This document shows, piece by piece, positions 40,619-50,398 of a stretch of 64,000 bases of DNA. The translations under genes were made by a program, and so were the position numbers. Under the pieces are notes generated by a model. It saw only the letters and a program-made list of their open reading frames with translations. It was not told the origin of the DNA and searched no databases. How positions within the stretch are numbered: the first letter of the stretch is position 1; the number at the start of each line of letters is the position of its first letter. Location of the stretch: contig NZ_JACHOQ010000010.1 of NCBI RefSeq assembly GCF_014199955.1, forward strand, positions 17,750-81,749, given 5' to 3'. This stretch comes from Brevundimonas aurantiaca. Its GTDB lineage: Bacteria > Pseudomonadota > Alphaproteobacteria > Caulobacterales > Caulobacteraceae.

Positions 40619-40803
40619 CGGGTCATCCAGGGTTTGGACTTGCCGGCGGCGAGGCGGGCGGCCTGTTCGCGCTGGAAGCGTCCGCCCCGCGGCGGCTTGG
40701 GCCGAGCCTCCAGCTTGGCGGTCTTCAGGCGCAGGGCCTTCTGAACCGGGGTTTCGCCGGGGATGTCGTCCGGGATGTGGTCGGGCGGGGTTTCGTCGCT
40801 CAT
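40615..40803 (-). CDS. short conserved-looking hypothetical protein
   Basis: A 62-aa Pro/Lys/Arg-rich cytoplasmic protein: an acidic start (SDETPPDHIPDDIPGE), then a basic helix ALRLKTAKLEARPKPPRGG and FQREQAARLAAGKSK. Similar short proteins sit between folC and trxA in Caulobacterales by my recollection; function unknown. It lies downstream of the trxA terminator. Confidence 0.6.
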   Translation of the reverse strand: MSDETPPDHIPDDIPGETPVQKALRLKTAKLEARPKPPRGGRFQREQAARLAAGKSKPWMTR

Positions 40804-40818
40804 GAGCGGCCTTCTAGC

Positions 40819-40850
40819 AAAAACGCCCGTCGGTCGGTACCGGCGGGCGT
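40819..40850 (-). terminator. rho-independent terminator of trxA
   Basis: On the minus strand ACGCCCGCCGG-tacc-GACCGACGGGCGT forms a hairpin followed by a T-run (AAAAA at 40819-40823 on the plus strand). It lies 25 nt beyond the trxA stop and before the small minus-strand gene. Confidence 0.75.
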
Positions 40851-40874
40851 CTGTCGTTCAGATTTCGTCCGAGA

Positions 40875-41213
40875 TCAGGCGGCGTCGGCCTTGACGCCCG
40901 CCTCGGCCAGCCATTCGACGATCTTGCCCTTGGGCATGGCGCCCACCTTCATCGAGGCCATCTGACCGTCTTTGAACAGCATCAGGGTGGGGATGCCCTT
41001 TACGCCCAGTTTGGACGGGGTCATGGGGCTGTCGTCGATGTTGATCTTGGCCACGGTGACCTGGCCGCCCAGTTCGTCGGCGATCTGTTCCAGGGCCGGG
41101 CCGATCTGTTTGCAGGGGCCGCACCATTCGGCCCAGAAGTCCACCAGAACGGGGGTGGAGGATTTCAGGACGTCGGCGTCGAAGCTTTCGTCCGTGACTT
41201 TGACTGTCGCCAT
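40875..41213 (-). CDS. trxA: thioredoxin
   Basis: A 112-aa thioredoxin with active site FWAEWCGPCKQ (about residues 27-37) and cis-proline VKGIPTLMLF. Cytoplasmic dithiol carrier; together with DsbD it can feed the periplasmic redox genes at the left end. Start ATG at 41211-41213. Confidence 0.97.
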   Translation of the reverse strand: MATVKVTDESFDADVLKSSTPVLVDFWAEWCGPCKQIGPALEQIADELGGQVTVAKINIDDSPMTPSKLGVKGIPTLMLFKDGQMASMKVGAMPKGKIVEWLAEAGVKADAA

Positions 41214-41363
41214 AAATGGCTCCTTGGGCCCTATCGCTCGGCGCACGGCGCCTCGCGACATCAGCGCGAATGGGGTTGGCCGGATCCGTCCGGGTTCGGC
41301 CGCAGATGTGGGAGCGAATCGCGGGCAATTCAACTGCCGCCGTCGCTCCCCCTCCCTCTCCGT

Positions 41364-41472
41364 CCGTCATCCTCGGGCTTGACCCGAGGATCGGATGATC
41401 CGTCCCTCGTGCGAAGACGGCGACGCACAGCCCGATCGACGCCCGTCCTCGGGTCAAGCCCGAGGATGACGG
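41364..41472. repeat. GTCATCCTCGGG palindromic repeat, copy 2
   Basis: Arms CCGTCATCCTCGGGCTTGA at the left and the reverse complement at the right enclose about 60 nt. Left and right ends each contain the small hairpin CCTCGGG-ctt-gaCCCGAGG. It fills most of the trxA-addA gap and stops 5 nt before the addA stop codon. Confidence 0.88.
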
Positions 41473-41476
41473 AGGG

Positions 41477-44400
41477 TCAGGGCGCGAGCGCCGCCTCCAG
41501 CATGGGCTGCGGGATCGGCATCAGCTTGGGTCCGTCGGTCCAGACCAGGGCGGCCTCGACCGGGCGGTCGGGGTAGAGGCGTTCTAGCACGGCGACATAG
41601 ACGGCGGCCTGAAGCACATAGGCGGGATCGACCCGGTCCAGGGCGTCAGGGGCGGGGCGGTTGGTCTTGTAGTCGATGACCAGGACCCGGTCGGGCGTGA
41701 CCACCAGTCGGTCGATCCGGCCGTTGATCGCCGCGTTCGACGGGCTGGGCAGGGCGCCGGTCAAGGCGACTTCGGCGCGGGAGCCGGGGCCGAAGACGGG
41801 GGCGAAGCGGGCGTCATCCAGCACCGAGAAGGCGGCGGCGATCATTTCGGCGCGCTGGGCCTCGTCCAGATCGGTCTCGCGCGCCAGCAGACGGCGCGCC
41901 GCGTCGGGGCGGTCTGCGGGGGCGATCTCGGGCAGGCGCTCCAGCAGCCGGTGGATCAGGTCGCCGCGCCGGAACCGGCCCAGTGCGGCGCCGCCGGCCG
42001 CGCTGCGGGCGAGCGGCGAGGGGGCGGGGATGCGGACCTGGCCCTCCATCCGCGACGGCGCGGCGAAGCGGGCGGCGGCGTCAGCGGGCGGCGGGACGGC
42101 GGCCCAGGCGGGCAGGGCGTCGGCGGCGGCGGTCGCGGCGGCCTGCGTCGGGCGATGTTCGGGGTCGACGCCGAAGCGGCGGACGCCGTTTTCGACCTCG
42201 CGCACCTGGTCGCCCAGCCGGTCGAAGGTCTCCTCGATCACCGACCACCAACTGCCGGGCTCGGCGCCCCGGCTGGAGGCGCGGCCCATGACGATGACGC
42301 GGTCCCGCGCGCGGGTCAGGGCCACATAGAGCAGGCGCAGGGTCTCGTCGTCGGTGCGGGCCTGACGCGCCGCGCGGGCGTCGGCCGAGGCGGGGCAGTC
42401 GTCCTTGGCCGAGCCGGGCGCCATCAGCCAGGCCTCGCCCTCGCCCTCGGGCGTGACGGCGGGCATCAGGGACGGGCCCTGGGCCTTCGCCTTCATGGTG
42501 GTGTCGGGCAGGATGACGATCGGCGCCTCCAGCCCCTTGGCGCCGTGGACGGTCATGACGCGGACCTCGCCGCGCGCCCCCTCAAGTTCGCGCTTCACCT
42601 CGACGTCGGCGGCCTCGAGCTGGGCCAGGCAGGTCTCCAGATCGATCGCGCCGCGGTTCTCGGCCGCCAGCACCTGGTTCAGGGTCTCGTCTATGGCTTC
42701 CTCGGCCTCGCGGCCCAGCCGGGCCAGGATGCGGGCGCGGCCGGAGAGCCCCAAGTCGTCCACGCGGTTCAGGGCCTGGGAGAAGAAGGCGAACGGGTCG
42801 CCGCCGCGCGCCGCTATGGCGGCCTGGAGCGTGTCGCGCGCGCGGGTCCATTCGGGGCGTTCGTGCGCCCGGTCGCGCAGGTCGCGCCACAGCTGGCCGC
42901 CTTTCCGGTTCTCGCGCCCGGCGAGGGCGTAGAGGCCGTCCTCGTCCACGTCGCACAGGGGGCTGCGCAGCACCTCGGCCAGCGACAGGTCGTCGTCGGG
43001 GAAGAGGGCGAAGCGGGCCAGAGAGATCAGGTCGTCGAAGACGATATGGCTGGACAGTTTCAGCCGGTCGGCGCCGGCGACGGGGACGCCCTCGGTCTTA
43101 AGCGCGCGGATGATCTCTTCGAAGGTGGCGTCGCGGCGGCGGACCAGGACGATGTAGTCGCCGTAGCCGGCGGGGCGCAGATCCCGCGTTCGGCTGTCGA
43201 AGACGGCCAGGCCGCTTTCGACCTGGCGGCGGATCTCGCGGGCCAGGTCGCGGGCCAGGCGCTTCCTGGCGCTGCCGGCGCTTTCCTGATCGACCGGATC
43301 GTCCCAGGCGTCGGTCTCGGGCGCGGGTTCGTCCAGGAACAGGGGCCACAGGTCGACGGCCCCGTGCTGGCCGATGCGGGCGGGGATATGGCGGGCGATG
43401 TCGCCCTGGGGGCCGGTCAGGGCGCGGGTGCGGTCGGGATCGGCGAAGACGGCGTCGACGAAGGTCAGCACCTCCTCGGTCGAACGGTAGGAGGTGTTCA
43501 GCTCCGGCCCCGCGAAGGGCTCGCCGGCGCCCTCGGCCAGGGCCAGGAAGTCGGCCCGCTCCTGGCGCAGCCGTTCCGGCCGGGCGCCCTGGAAGGAGTA
43601 GATCGACTGTTTCTCGTCGCCGACGGCGAAGACGGTGCGGCCCGACGTCTGGCCTGAGTAGAACTCTCCGGTCAGGGCGCGGACGATGGCCCACTGGTCG
43701 GGGGCGGTGTCCTGGGCCTCGTCGATCAGGACGTGATCGACCCCGCCGTCCAGCTTGTACAGCACCCAGGCGGCGGCCCCGCTGCGGGTCAGAAGGGCGG
43801 CGGCGCGGGCGACCAGGTCGGGGAAGTCCAGCGCGCCGCGCTGGGCCTTGGCGGCCTCGTAGAAGGCGGCGTGGGCGCGGGCCAGGGTCAGAACCTTGAT
43901 CGTGTCGTCGGCGACCTTGGCCTTACGCAGGGCCTCGCGGGCGGCGAGGTATTTGGTCTGGAGGTCCAGCAGCCAGCCGACCGCGCCTTGCGGCGCCGAC
44001 TTGGTGCCCATGCTCTTTCGCGGCTCGCCCGCCTGGGTGCAGAAGACGCCCGCCAGGGCGGCGAAACCGGCGTAGGGCGGGGCGGCCACGCTCATGGCGT
44101 CGGCGATCTTGCGGTCGTTGGCCGAGCCGGTCGCCATGGCCTCGGCCATGCGGTTCCATTCGGCGGGGTCGATCCAGGCGACGAAGTCCCGCTCCAGGTC
44201 TTCCGGGCTGCGGCCCGCCTCGGCGCCGGTGAGGGCGTAAGGGTCCGGCGCGGCCCCCGCCTCGGCCCGGTCGATATAGTCCAGCAGATCGGCGCGCCTG
44301 GCCTCGATCATCGACAGCAGGGCCTGGAACCGCTGCCAGTCCAGTTCGACGGCGAAATGGCTGTAGGCCTGGCCGATAGGGCCGTCCGGATCGGCGACGG

Positions 44401-44893
44401 CGGCGCGGGCCAGGTCTTCGCGCGCGGCATGGCTGAGGGCGGCGGCGGCCTGGTCTTCCAGCACGGTGAAACGGGGCGAGACCCCGGCCTCCAGCGGGAA
44501 CCGGCGCAGCAGCTTCTCGCAGAAGGCGTGAAGGGTCTGAATCTTCAGCCCGCCGGGCGTTTCCAGCGCGCGGGCGAACAGTTTGCGGGCGCGGGACAGG
44601 GCGGCGTGATCGAGGGTCTGCGGATCGCCGTCGTCCAGCCGGGCCAGTTCACGCGACAGGGCGGCGTCGTCCAGCACGGCCCAGCCGCCCAGCTGGTCGA
44701 ACAGCCGGGCCTGCATCTCGGCGGCGGCGGCCTTGGTGTAGGTGACGCACAGGATGGCGCCGGGATCGACCTGATCCAGCAACAGCCGCGCCACCCGGTT
44801 GACCAGGGTGGTGGTCTTGCCCGAGCCGGCGTTGGCGGTGACGAAGACGGTCAGGCGCGGATCGGCGGCGACGATCTGGGGGGACACGCTCAT
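41477..44893 (-). CDS. addA: double-strand break repair helicase-nuclease AddA
   Basis: A 1138-aa UvrD-like helicase with C-terminal nuclease. Walker A TANAGSGKTTTLVNRVARL lies at about residues 19-37, DEAQDT near 385, QSIYSFQGA near 430, and GLEAPIVIL / ALTRARDRV later. The nuclease motif DRVLVIDYKTNRP is near residue 1075. ATG at 44893 is chosen because it overlaps the addB stop (ATGA). AddAB resects DNA ends for RecA. Confidence 0.96.
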   Translation of the reverse strand: MSVSPQIVAADPRLTVFVTANAGSGKTTTLVNRVARLLLDQVDPGAILCVTYTKAAAAEMQARLFDQLGGWAVLDDAALSRELARLDDGDPQTLDHAALSRARKLFARALETPGGLKIQTLHAFCEKLLRRFPLEAGVSPRFTVLEDQAAAALSHAAREDLARAAVADPDGPIGQAYSHFAVELDWQRFQALLSMIEARRADLLDYIDRAEAGAAPDPYALTGAEAGRSPEDLERDFVAWIDPAEWNRMAEAMATGSANDRKIADAMSVAAPPYAGFAALAGVFCTQAGEPRKSMGTKSAPQGAVGWLLDLQTKYLAAREALRKAKVADDTIKVLTLARAHAAFYEAAKAQRGALDFPDLVARAAALLTRSGAAAWVLYKLDGGVDHVLIDEAQDTAPDQWAIVRALTGEFYSGQTSGRTVFAVGDEKQSIYSFQGARPERLRQERADFLALAEGAGEPFAGPELNTSYRSTEEVLTFVDAVFADPDRTRALTGPQGDIARHIPARIGQHGAVDLWPLFLDEPAPETDAWDDPVDQESAGSARKRLARDLAREIRRQVESGLAVFDSRTRDLRPAGYGDYIVLVRRRDATFEEIIRALKTEGVPVAGADRLKLSSHIVFDDLISLARFALFPDDDLSLAEVLRSPLCDVDEDGLYALAGRENRKGGQLWRDLRDRAHERPEWTRARDTLQAAIAARGGDPFAFFSQALNRVDDLGLSGRARILARLGREAEEAIDETLNQVLAAENRGAIDLETCLAQLEAADVEVKRELEGARGEVRVMTVHGAKGLEAPIVILPDTTMKAKAQGPSLMPAVTPEGEGEAWLMAPGSAKDDCPASADARAARQARTDDETLRLLYVALTRARDRVIVMGRASSRGAEPGSWWSVIEETFDRLGDQVREVENGVRRFGVDPEHRPTQAAATAAADALPAWAAVPPPADAAARFAAPSRMEGQVRIPAPSPLARSAAGGAALGRFRRGDLIHRLLERLPEIAPADRPDAARRLLARETDLDEAQRAEMIAAAFSVLDDARFAPVFGPGSRAEVALTGALPSPSNAAINGRIDRLVVTPDRVLVIDYKTNRPAPDALDRVDPAYVLQAAVYVAVLERLYPDRPVEAALVWTDGPKLMPIPQPMLEAALAP

Positions 44894-47800
44894 TCTTCGT
44901 CCCCGTCGCCGATCACCGACCATTCCCAGACGCGGGCCAGATGGTCGTAGTTGCCGCCCTGGGCGCCCATGAACTGGGGCGCGGCCCAGGAGACATAGGG
45001 GGTGTTCGGGTCGTCGAAGCGAGCGACGCGGCGCTTCAGCCCCTCCAGCGCCGCCTGGGCCAGGTCGGCGGCCTCGGCGCCCGAGGCGCGGGTGATGACC
45101 TCGCCCGCCGTCTTGCGCCCGACCACGCGGACATAGGTCAGTTCGTCGGGCGTGACGGGGCCTTTGGCGCTCTCGAACCCGCCGTCGGCCAGGATGGCGG
45201 CGGTCAGGGTCAACTGCGGGGCGAAGCCGGACTTGACCTGTTTGGCGGACGGCGCCGCCCCGGTCTTGAAGTCCATCACCGCCGCCCCGTCGGACGACAG
45301 TTCGATCCGGTCGGCGAAGGCCTTGACGGTGAAGGGGCCGGCGGGGGCGTCGAAGGTCAGGGCGCCCTGTTGCTCGACCAGGATTTCGATCCCGCGCGCG
45401 CGGCGGCGGCGCTCGAAATCGGTCAGCCAGCGAGCGCAGTTGCGGGCGAGCGGCGCCTCGCGCGCCATGGCCGCATCCTCGAAACCGCGCGCGCCCAGTT
45501 CGCGCAACAGGTGGTCGTGCAGGACGGCCTCGCAGTCGTCGGGCAGGTCATGGGGCCAGTCCAGCGTCAGCCGTTCGACGGCGGCATGGACGGCGTCGCC
45601 ACGGGCGAGCGCTTCGGCGGACGCGCCGGGACGCTCCATCGCCTCCAGCCCCAGCACCCACAGGGCGTAGATGGCGTAGGGGTCGCGCACCCAGCGTTCG
45701 ATGCGGGTGACATAGAGGCTGCGCGGGCGGCGATGCACCGGCGGGCGCGGCTCGGGCCGTTTGGCGAAGCGCGGCGGGCCGGGCGGAGGGGCGTCGAGCG
45801 CGCGGGTCCAGTCCAGGACGGTGCTGGAGCGGGGCAGGTCGACTCCCGCCCCCCGCGTCAGCATCTCCAGCCGCCACAGCCAGCGGGAGCGGACGGCGGG
45901 CTGGCCGCCGCGTCGTTCACTGTGGACCAGGATCACTTCCTCGGCGCAGGCGGCCTGGACGAAGTCCTGTGCCGTCTGGCCCAGGCGGCGTTCGGGCGGG
46001 GGCAGGCCGAGCGCTTTTCGCATCGGGCGCGACAGGAAGGGGTCGGTGGGCGCGGCCTGGGGCCAGACGCCTTCCTCCAAGCCCGCCAGGATCATCCGGT
46101 CGGCGCGCACCAGCCGGGCCTCGATGGCCCCGAGAATCCGCAGCGACGGATGGGTGGCGCCCCCGGTGCGGACCACGGTCTCGCGCACCAGGGAGGAGGT
46201 CAGCTCGGCCAGGTCGGCCCGGTCGATACGGCCCAGGGCGGCGCCCCCCTCGATCAGGCCGGACAGAAGGGCGGCGGCGGCCTCGCCGTCGGGACCGGCC
46301 CAGGCGTCCTGGCCGGCCAGGGTCTCGATCAGGCGCGTCAGGGCGGAGGCGGCGACGTTCAGGTCTGCGTCGGGGGTGAAGACGGCGGTAGCGGTCTCGA
46401 CGGCGGTTTGCAGACGCTCGACCAGGCGGGTGGCGGCCGACAGGCGTTCCCGTTTCCACTCGGGCGGAGCCTTGCCGCGCCGGTCGGGCTGAACGGCTTC
46501 CAGCAGACGGCGGCGCACGGCGGCGAAGTCGCGGGGACGGGGGCCGCGCAGGGCGTGCTCCTCCAGCGCCGCGACGGCGGCGGCTTGAGGCGCGTCGCCC
46601 AGGTCGAACCGGACCAGCGGATGTTTGATGACGGCCAGCAGCAGATGGGGCTGGACCGGATCGGCGATCCAGCGGGCGCACAGATCGACCAGGGCGCCGG
46701 CGGGCAGGCGCGACAGGGGGCTGCCTGCCGAGGAATCCGGGATGACGCCCCAGCGCTCCAGCCGCGCGGCGACGCGGCGGCCCAGGGCCTGGTCCGGAGT
46801 GACCAGGGCGCAGGTCTTGCCCGGCGTTTCCAGCGTCTCGCGCATCATCAGGGCGATGGCCGTTGCGGCCTCCTCCTCGGCGCGGGCGGTCAGCAGGGAC
46901 AGGCCTTGCAGACCTTCGGCTATGGGGTCGCGGGCCTCGCCGCGCGCGGCGGCGGTCGAGCGAAGGTCGCGGATGGCGCGGCGCCAGTCGTCGGTGGCCT
47001 CGGCGGGCCGCAGGGCCTCGTTGACCAGGCGCTGTCGGGCCTGGCCGCGGGCGAGGGCGGCGGGCGGCTGGGACGGGGCGAACCAGGGGCGGATGTCGGC
47101 GCGGGCGACCTCGACCCGGTCCAGCAGGCGTTTCATCGCGCTCTGCGGATGCTGTTCGTCCAGACGGTCCCAGACCGCCGCGTCGAGATCAAGGTCGAGA
47201 CCGGGCAGGACGACGCAGCCCAGGGGCGCTCTGGCCACGGCGCCCAGGACGTCGGCGGCGGCGGGGACGGTGCCGGTCGAGCCGGCGGCGATGACGGCCT
47301 GGGTCGGGGGCGTGTGGTCCCACAGTTCGGCCAGGCGTCTCAGCAGGGTGGCGCGGCGCCAGGCCGGATCGACCAGACCCAGTTCGGCCAGACGCTTGGG
47401 CCAGGCCTCCACCGCCAGGCTCAGGAACTCGGCCGACCGTTCCCAGTGTTCGGCCATTTCGCCGTCGACCAGGGTCGCGATCCGTTCGGGGTTCGGAACC
47501 TCTTCCAGCTGGCAGGAATCGAGGAAGCCGCCCAGGGCATCGGCCAGATCCAGGGCGCGCATCGGCGTCAGGCTGTCGTCGAACTGTTCGACGATCATCC
47601 GCGCCATCTCGAACCGGCGGGTCAGGGCGGGGATGGCGGGCGGCAGATCGAGGCCGAGGGCGCCGGGGGTGAAGGGCGGCTCGTCCTCCTCCAGATCGCC
47701 CAGAGGACGGACCTGGGGCAGCAGGACGGGGCGGCCCTGGGAGAGTTTCGACAGGGCGCCGGTGAAGGCGCGGGCGGCGCGGCGGTTGGGCAGAAGGAGG

Positions 47801-47997
47801 GTGGCGTCCGACAGGGTCTCGGGCGGCAGATCGCCCAGCCAGGCCAGGACGCCGGCGGCCAGGTCTTCAAGGAAGGGCCGGTGGGCGGGGACTGCGTACC
47901 AGCGGGGGCGCACTTCTGTTTCCCTAGCGCCGACCGCGCGGCGGTCGGCTGCTTGAGGGAGGTCCGTGAAGGGGTCGAAGGGAGGCATGGCGGCCAT
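44890..47997 (-). CDS. addB: double-strand break repair protein AddB
   Basis: A 1035-aa partner of AddA. N-terminal helicase-like region (LLLPNRRAARAF near residue 70) and a PD-(D/E)XK nuclease at the end (AFADRIELSSDGAAVMDFKTG, about residue 895). ILAGLEEGVWPQA is typical of alphaproteobacterial AddB. Start: ATG at 47997 has GGGAGGG about 8 nt upstream; an ATG at 48003 is too close to that site. Confidence 0.93.
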   Translation of the reverse strand: MAAMPPFDPFTDLPQAADRRAVGARETEVRPRWYAVPAHRPFLEDLAAGVLAWLGDLPPETLSDATLLLPNRRAARAFTGALSKLSQGRPVLLPQVRPLGDLEEDEPPFTPGALGLDLPPAIPALTRRFEMARMIVEQFDDSLTPMRALDLADALGGFLDSCQLEEVPNPERIATLVDGEMAEHWERSAEFLSLAVEAWPKRLAELGLVDPAWRRATLLRRLAELWDHTPPTQAVIAAGSTGTVPAAADVLGAVARAPLGCVVLPGLDLDLDAAVWDRLDEQHPQSAMKRLLDRVEVARADIRPWFAPSQPPAALARGQARQRLVNEALRPAEATDDWRRAIRDLRSTAAARGEARDPIAEGLQGLSLLTARAEEEAATAIALMMRETLETPGKTCALVTPDQALGRRVAARLERWGVIPDSSAGSPLSRLPAGALVDLCARWIADPVQPHLLLAVIKHPLVRFDLGDAPQAAAVAALEEHALRGPRPRDFAAVRRRLLEAVQPDRRGKAPPEWKRERLSAATRLVERLQTAVETATAVFTPDADLNVAASALTRLIETLAGQDAWAGPDGEAAAALLSGLIEGGAALGRIDRADLAELTSSLVRETVVRTGGATHPSLRILGAIEARLVRADRMILAGLEEGVWPQAAPTDPFLSRPMRKALGLPPPERRLGQTAQDFVQAACAEEVILVHSERRGGQPAVRSRWLWRLEMLTRGAGVDLPRSSTVLDWTRALDAPPPGPPRFAKRPEPRPPVHRRPRSLYVTRIERWVRDPYAIYALWVLGLEAMERPGASAEALARGDAVHAAVERLTLDWPHDLPDDCEAVLHDHLLRELGARGFEDAAMAREAPLARNCARWLTDFERRRRARGIEILVEQQGALTFDAPAGPFTVKAFADRIELSSDGAAVMDFKTGAAPSAKQVKSGFAPQLTLTAAILADGGFESAKGPVTPDELTYVRVVGRKTAGEVITRASGAEAADLAQAALEGLKRRVARFDDPNTPYVSWAAPQFMGAQGGNYDHLARVWEWSVIGDGDEE

Positions 47998-48020
47998 CGT
48001 CATATCCCTCCCTCACAATC

Positions 48021-48124
48021 CGTCATCCTCGGGCTTGTCCCGAGGATCCATAGACTCGGTCGCGGCCGGCGCGCACCCTTTGAAACCGGGCGTATGGATC
48101 CTCGGGACAAGCCCGAGGATGACG
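48021..48124. repeat. GTCATCCTCGGG palindromic repeat, copy 3
   Basis: Arms CGTCATCCTCGGGCTTGTCC and its reverse complement enclose about 55 nt; each arm holds CCTCGGG-cttgt-CCCGAGG. It occupies the gap between the murU-like gene and addB, upstream of the addB start. Confidence 0.9.
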
Positions 48125-48142
48125 AGGAAAAAACAGGTACGG

Positions 48143-48859
48143 TCACCCCACCCCCGCCAGTTTCGCCTCGGCCTCATCCCGGGCCTGGGGATCGCCGACG
48201 TGCATCCAGTCGCCGTCCAGGACGCAGCCGTAGAGACGGCCTGCGGCGGCGGACTTGCGCCACAGGGGGCTTAAGGAAAAGGGGCCGTCGGGCCCGTGGT
48301 CAGCATAGCCGGGGCGGGTGATGTGGACGCCCATATAGGCGAAGGGGGCGGAGGGGGCGTCGCCGCGGAAGGTCAGTCTCCCGTCGTCGGCCAGGAAGAA
48401 ATCGCCGTCGCCCTCGAAGCCGATGGAGCCCTCGCGGCGGGCCAGCAGCAGGGCGGCGTCCATCGTGTCGGGGTTCCAAAGGCGCACGAGGTCCGCCAAG
48501 GCGTCGCCCCGGTCGATCCAGACGCTGTCGATATTGGCGACGAAGATCGGATCGTCGCCCAGCAGGGGGCGGGCCTTCTTCAGGCCGCCGCCGGTTTCCA
48601 GCAGTTCGGCCCGTTCGTCGGAGATGAGAATGCGGGGGCCGCGTCCGCGCGCGGCCAGATGGGCTTCCAGCCGGTCTGCGAACCAGTGGACATTGACGAC
48701 CGCCGTCTCCACTCCGGCGTCGGCCAGACGGTCCAGCACATGGTCGATCAGGGCGCGGCCCGCCACCTCGACCAGGGCCTTGGGCCGGTCGTCGGTCAGG
48801 GGGCGCATCCGGGTGCCCAGGCCGGCGGCGAGCACCATCGCGGTTTTCGGCGGGGTCAT
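48143..48859 (-). CDS. murU: MurU-type sugar nucleotidyltransferase
   Basis: A 238-aa nucleotidyltransferase. VLAAGLGTRMRPLTDDRPKA is the nucleotide-binding signature; FVANIDSVWIDRG carries the metal Asp. Paired with the AmgK-like kinase upstream (ATGA overlap) it fits the pathway that turns recovered MurNAc into UDP-MurNAc. Mannose-1-phosphate guanylyltransferase is the alternative. Confidence 0.82.
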   Translation of the reverse strand: MTPPKTAMVLAAGLGTRMRPLTDDRPKALVEVAGRALIDHVLDRLADAGVETAVVNVHWFADRLEAHLAARGRGPRILISDERAELLETGGGLKKARPLLGDDPIFVANIDSVWIDRGDALADLVRLWNPDTMDAALLLARREGSIGFEGDGDFFLADDGRLTFRGDAPSAPFAYMGVHITRPGYADHGPDGPFSLSPLWRKSAAAGRLYGCVLDGDWMHVGDPQARDEAEAKLAGVG

Positions 48860-49953
48860 GCGCGCACCTCGACAGGGACGTGGCGATCAAACCAGCGGGC
48901 GACGGGCGCCAGGGCCGGCTGGTCCAGATTGGCGTTCAGATGCCGCCACATGCGCGGCAGGAACTGGCGGTAGCGGGGCTTGCCGTCCCGCGCGATCAGT
49001 CGGGCGAAGATGCCGATGATCCGCGCCTCGTTCAGCGCGGCTAGCCCGGCATAGTCGGCCATGAAGGCGGCGCGGTCCACCTGGGGGCGAAGGGCGAAAT
49101 AGCGGTCCAGGGCCTCGGCCTCCAGCGCCGGCGACACGTCGCGGCGGGCGTCCTGAAGCAGGGAGTGCAGATCCCAGGACGGGTGGGCGCGCACCGCGTC
49201 CTGGAAGTCGATCATGCCGACGCGGGCGGCGCCTTCACGCTCGGGCAGCCAGATCAGGTTCTCGGCGTGATAGTCGCGGTGGGCCATGACCGAGGCCCCG
49301 GCGGCGCCCGAGGCGACGATCGGCGCCCAGGCCTCTCGCCATTCCGCCACCGCGGCGGCGTCGAAGGCGACGCGCGCGTCCAGACGGGGCAACCAGTCGA
49401 CGAACAGGTCGGCCCCGCCCTGGAGCGCCGTCTCGTCATAGGTCAGGAGCGGCCAGTCGCCGCCGGGACCGGTCAGCACCTCAGGCGGGGTCCCGGCCTC
49501 GTGCAGGGCGGCCAGGGCCTCGATGGCGGTCAGATAGAGGGGCGTCTCCTCGGCGCCGTCCTCGATGACGCGGGCGAACAGGGCGTCGCCGAAATCCTCC
49601 AGCACCGCCAGGCCGTTGGGCGCGTCCAAGGCCGGGATTTCAGGCGCGGACAGACCCAGCGACTTCAGATGGGCGGCGACGGCGGCGAAGGCCTCGATCC
49701 GACCGGCCGAAAGGCGGGCGACGGCGTTCCAGCCTGCGGCGTGACGCTGCTCGGGCGTCCAGGCCGGATCGGCGGGCGGGCTCTCGGCGGCGGGCGCCTG
49801 GTCCATCAGCATCAGGGTGGGGCCGCCCGGCGGGGTCAGCCGTTCGTAGCGCCGCGTCGAGGCGTCGCCCGGCAGAGGCGCGCGCGCAGCCTCGGCCAGG
49901 CCGGCGGCGGCCAGGAAGTCGAGGCGAAGCTGTTCGCGATCAGAGACGGACAT
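48856..49953 (-). CDS. amgK: AmgK-type anomeric sugar kinase
   Basis: A 365-aa aminoglycoside-phosphotransferase-fold kinase. The catalytic loop HRDYHAENLIWL and metal-binding IDFQDAVRAHPSWDL are intact. AmgK phosphorylates MurNAc/GlcNAc at C1 in cell-wall recycling; next-door MurU supports this. It starts 14 nt before the tsaE stop. Confidence 0.82.
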   Translation of the reverse strand: MSVSDREQLRLDFLAAAGLAEAARAPLPGDASTRRYERLTPPGGPTLMLMDQAPAAESPPADPAWTPEQRHAAGWNAVARLSAGRIEAFAAVAAHLKSLGLSAPEIPALDAPNGLAVLEDFGDALFARVIEDGAEETPLYLTAIEALAALHEAGTPPEVLTGPGGDWPLLTYDETALQGGADLFVDWLPRLDARVAFDAAAVAEWREAWAPIVASGAAGASVMAHRDYHAENLIWLPEREGAARVGMIDFQDAVRAHPSWDLHSLLQDARRDVSPALEAEALDRYFALRPQVDRAAFMADYAGLAALNEARIIGIFARLIARDGKPRYRQFLPRMWRHLNANLDQPALAPVARWFDRHVPVEVRA

Positions 49954-50398
49954 GGTCGATCAGGTCTTCCCACCGGCCTACGCCGGAAACGGTCGCAACA
50001 CGGCCGTCGCCGTGTTCGGAAATCTCAATGACAAGGCGGTCGGGCCCCAAGAACCGGCCCGGATCCTCGCCCAGCCGCTCGGGCCATTCAATGAGGGCGC
50101 AGCCCTCGTCCAGGGCCTCGTCCAGGCCGATCTCGAAGGCTTCTTCCGGCCGGGTCAGGCGATAGAGGTCGAAATGGGCGACGGGCAGGTCGGATTCATA
50201 GAACTGGACCAGGGTGAAGGTGGGGCTCGGCACCTCCTCGTCCGGCGTGGTCAGGGCGCGGATCAGGCCGCGCGCCAGGGTGGACTTGCCCATGCCCAGC
50301 GGCCCGTACAGCAGCAGGCTGTCGCCCGGCGCCAGAAGGGGGGCGATGACTTGGCCCAGACGGGTGGTGGCCTCGGCGTCAGGGAGTTCGACCTTCAT
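49940..50398 (-). CDS. tsaE: tRNA threonylcarbamoyladenosine biosynthesis ATPase TsaE
   Basis: A 152-aa P-loop protein: YGPLGMGKSTLARGLIR (Walker A), SPTFTLVQFYE, HFDLYRL and EWPERLGE are conserved. It is the ATPase of the t6A37 complex with TsaB/TsaD. ATGA overlap with the acyltransferase gene upstream and 14-nt overlap with amgK downstream. Confidence 0.95.
   Translation of the reverse strand: MKVELPDAEATTRLGQVIAPLLAPGDSLLLYGPLGMGKSTLARGLIRALTTPDEEVPSPTFTLVQFYESDLPVAHFDLYRLTRPEEAFEIGLDEALDEGCALIEWPERLGEDPGRFLGPDRLVIEISEHGDGRVATVSGVGRWEDLIDHVRL

Noticed and set aside
47966..48274. A frame reading through repeat copy 3 as protein
   Set aside because: The peptide is just a translation of the palindromic repeat and recurs at the other copies.
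44941..48321. A 1126-aa open frame antisense to addB
   Set aside because: Low-complexity Gly/Gln/Arg sequence mirroring codon bias of addB; it also runs through the intergenic repeat.
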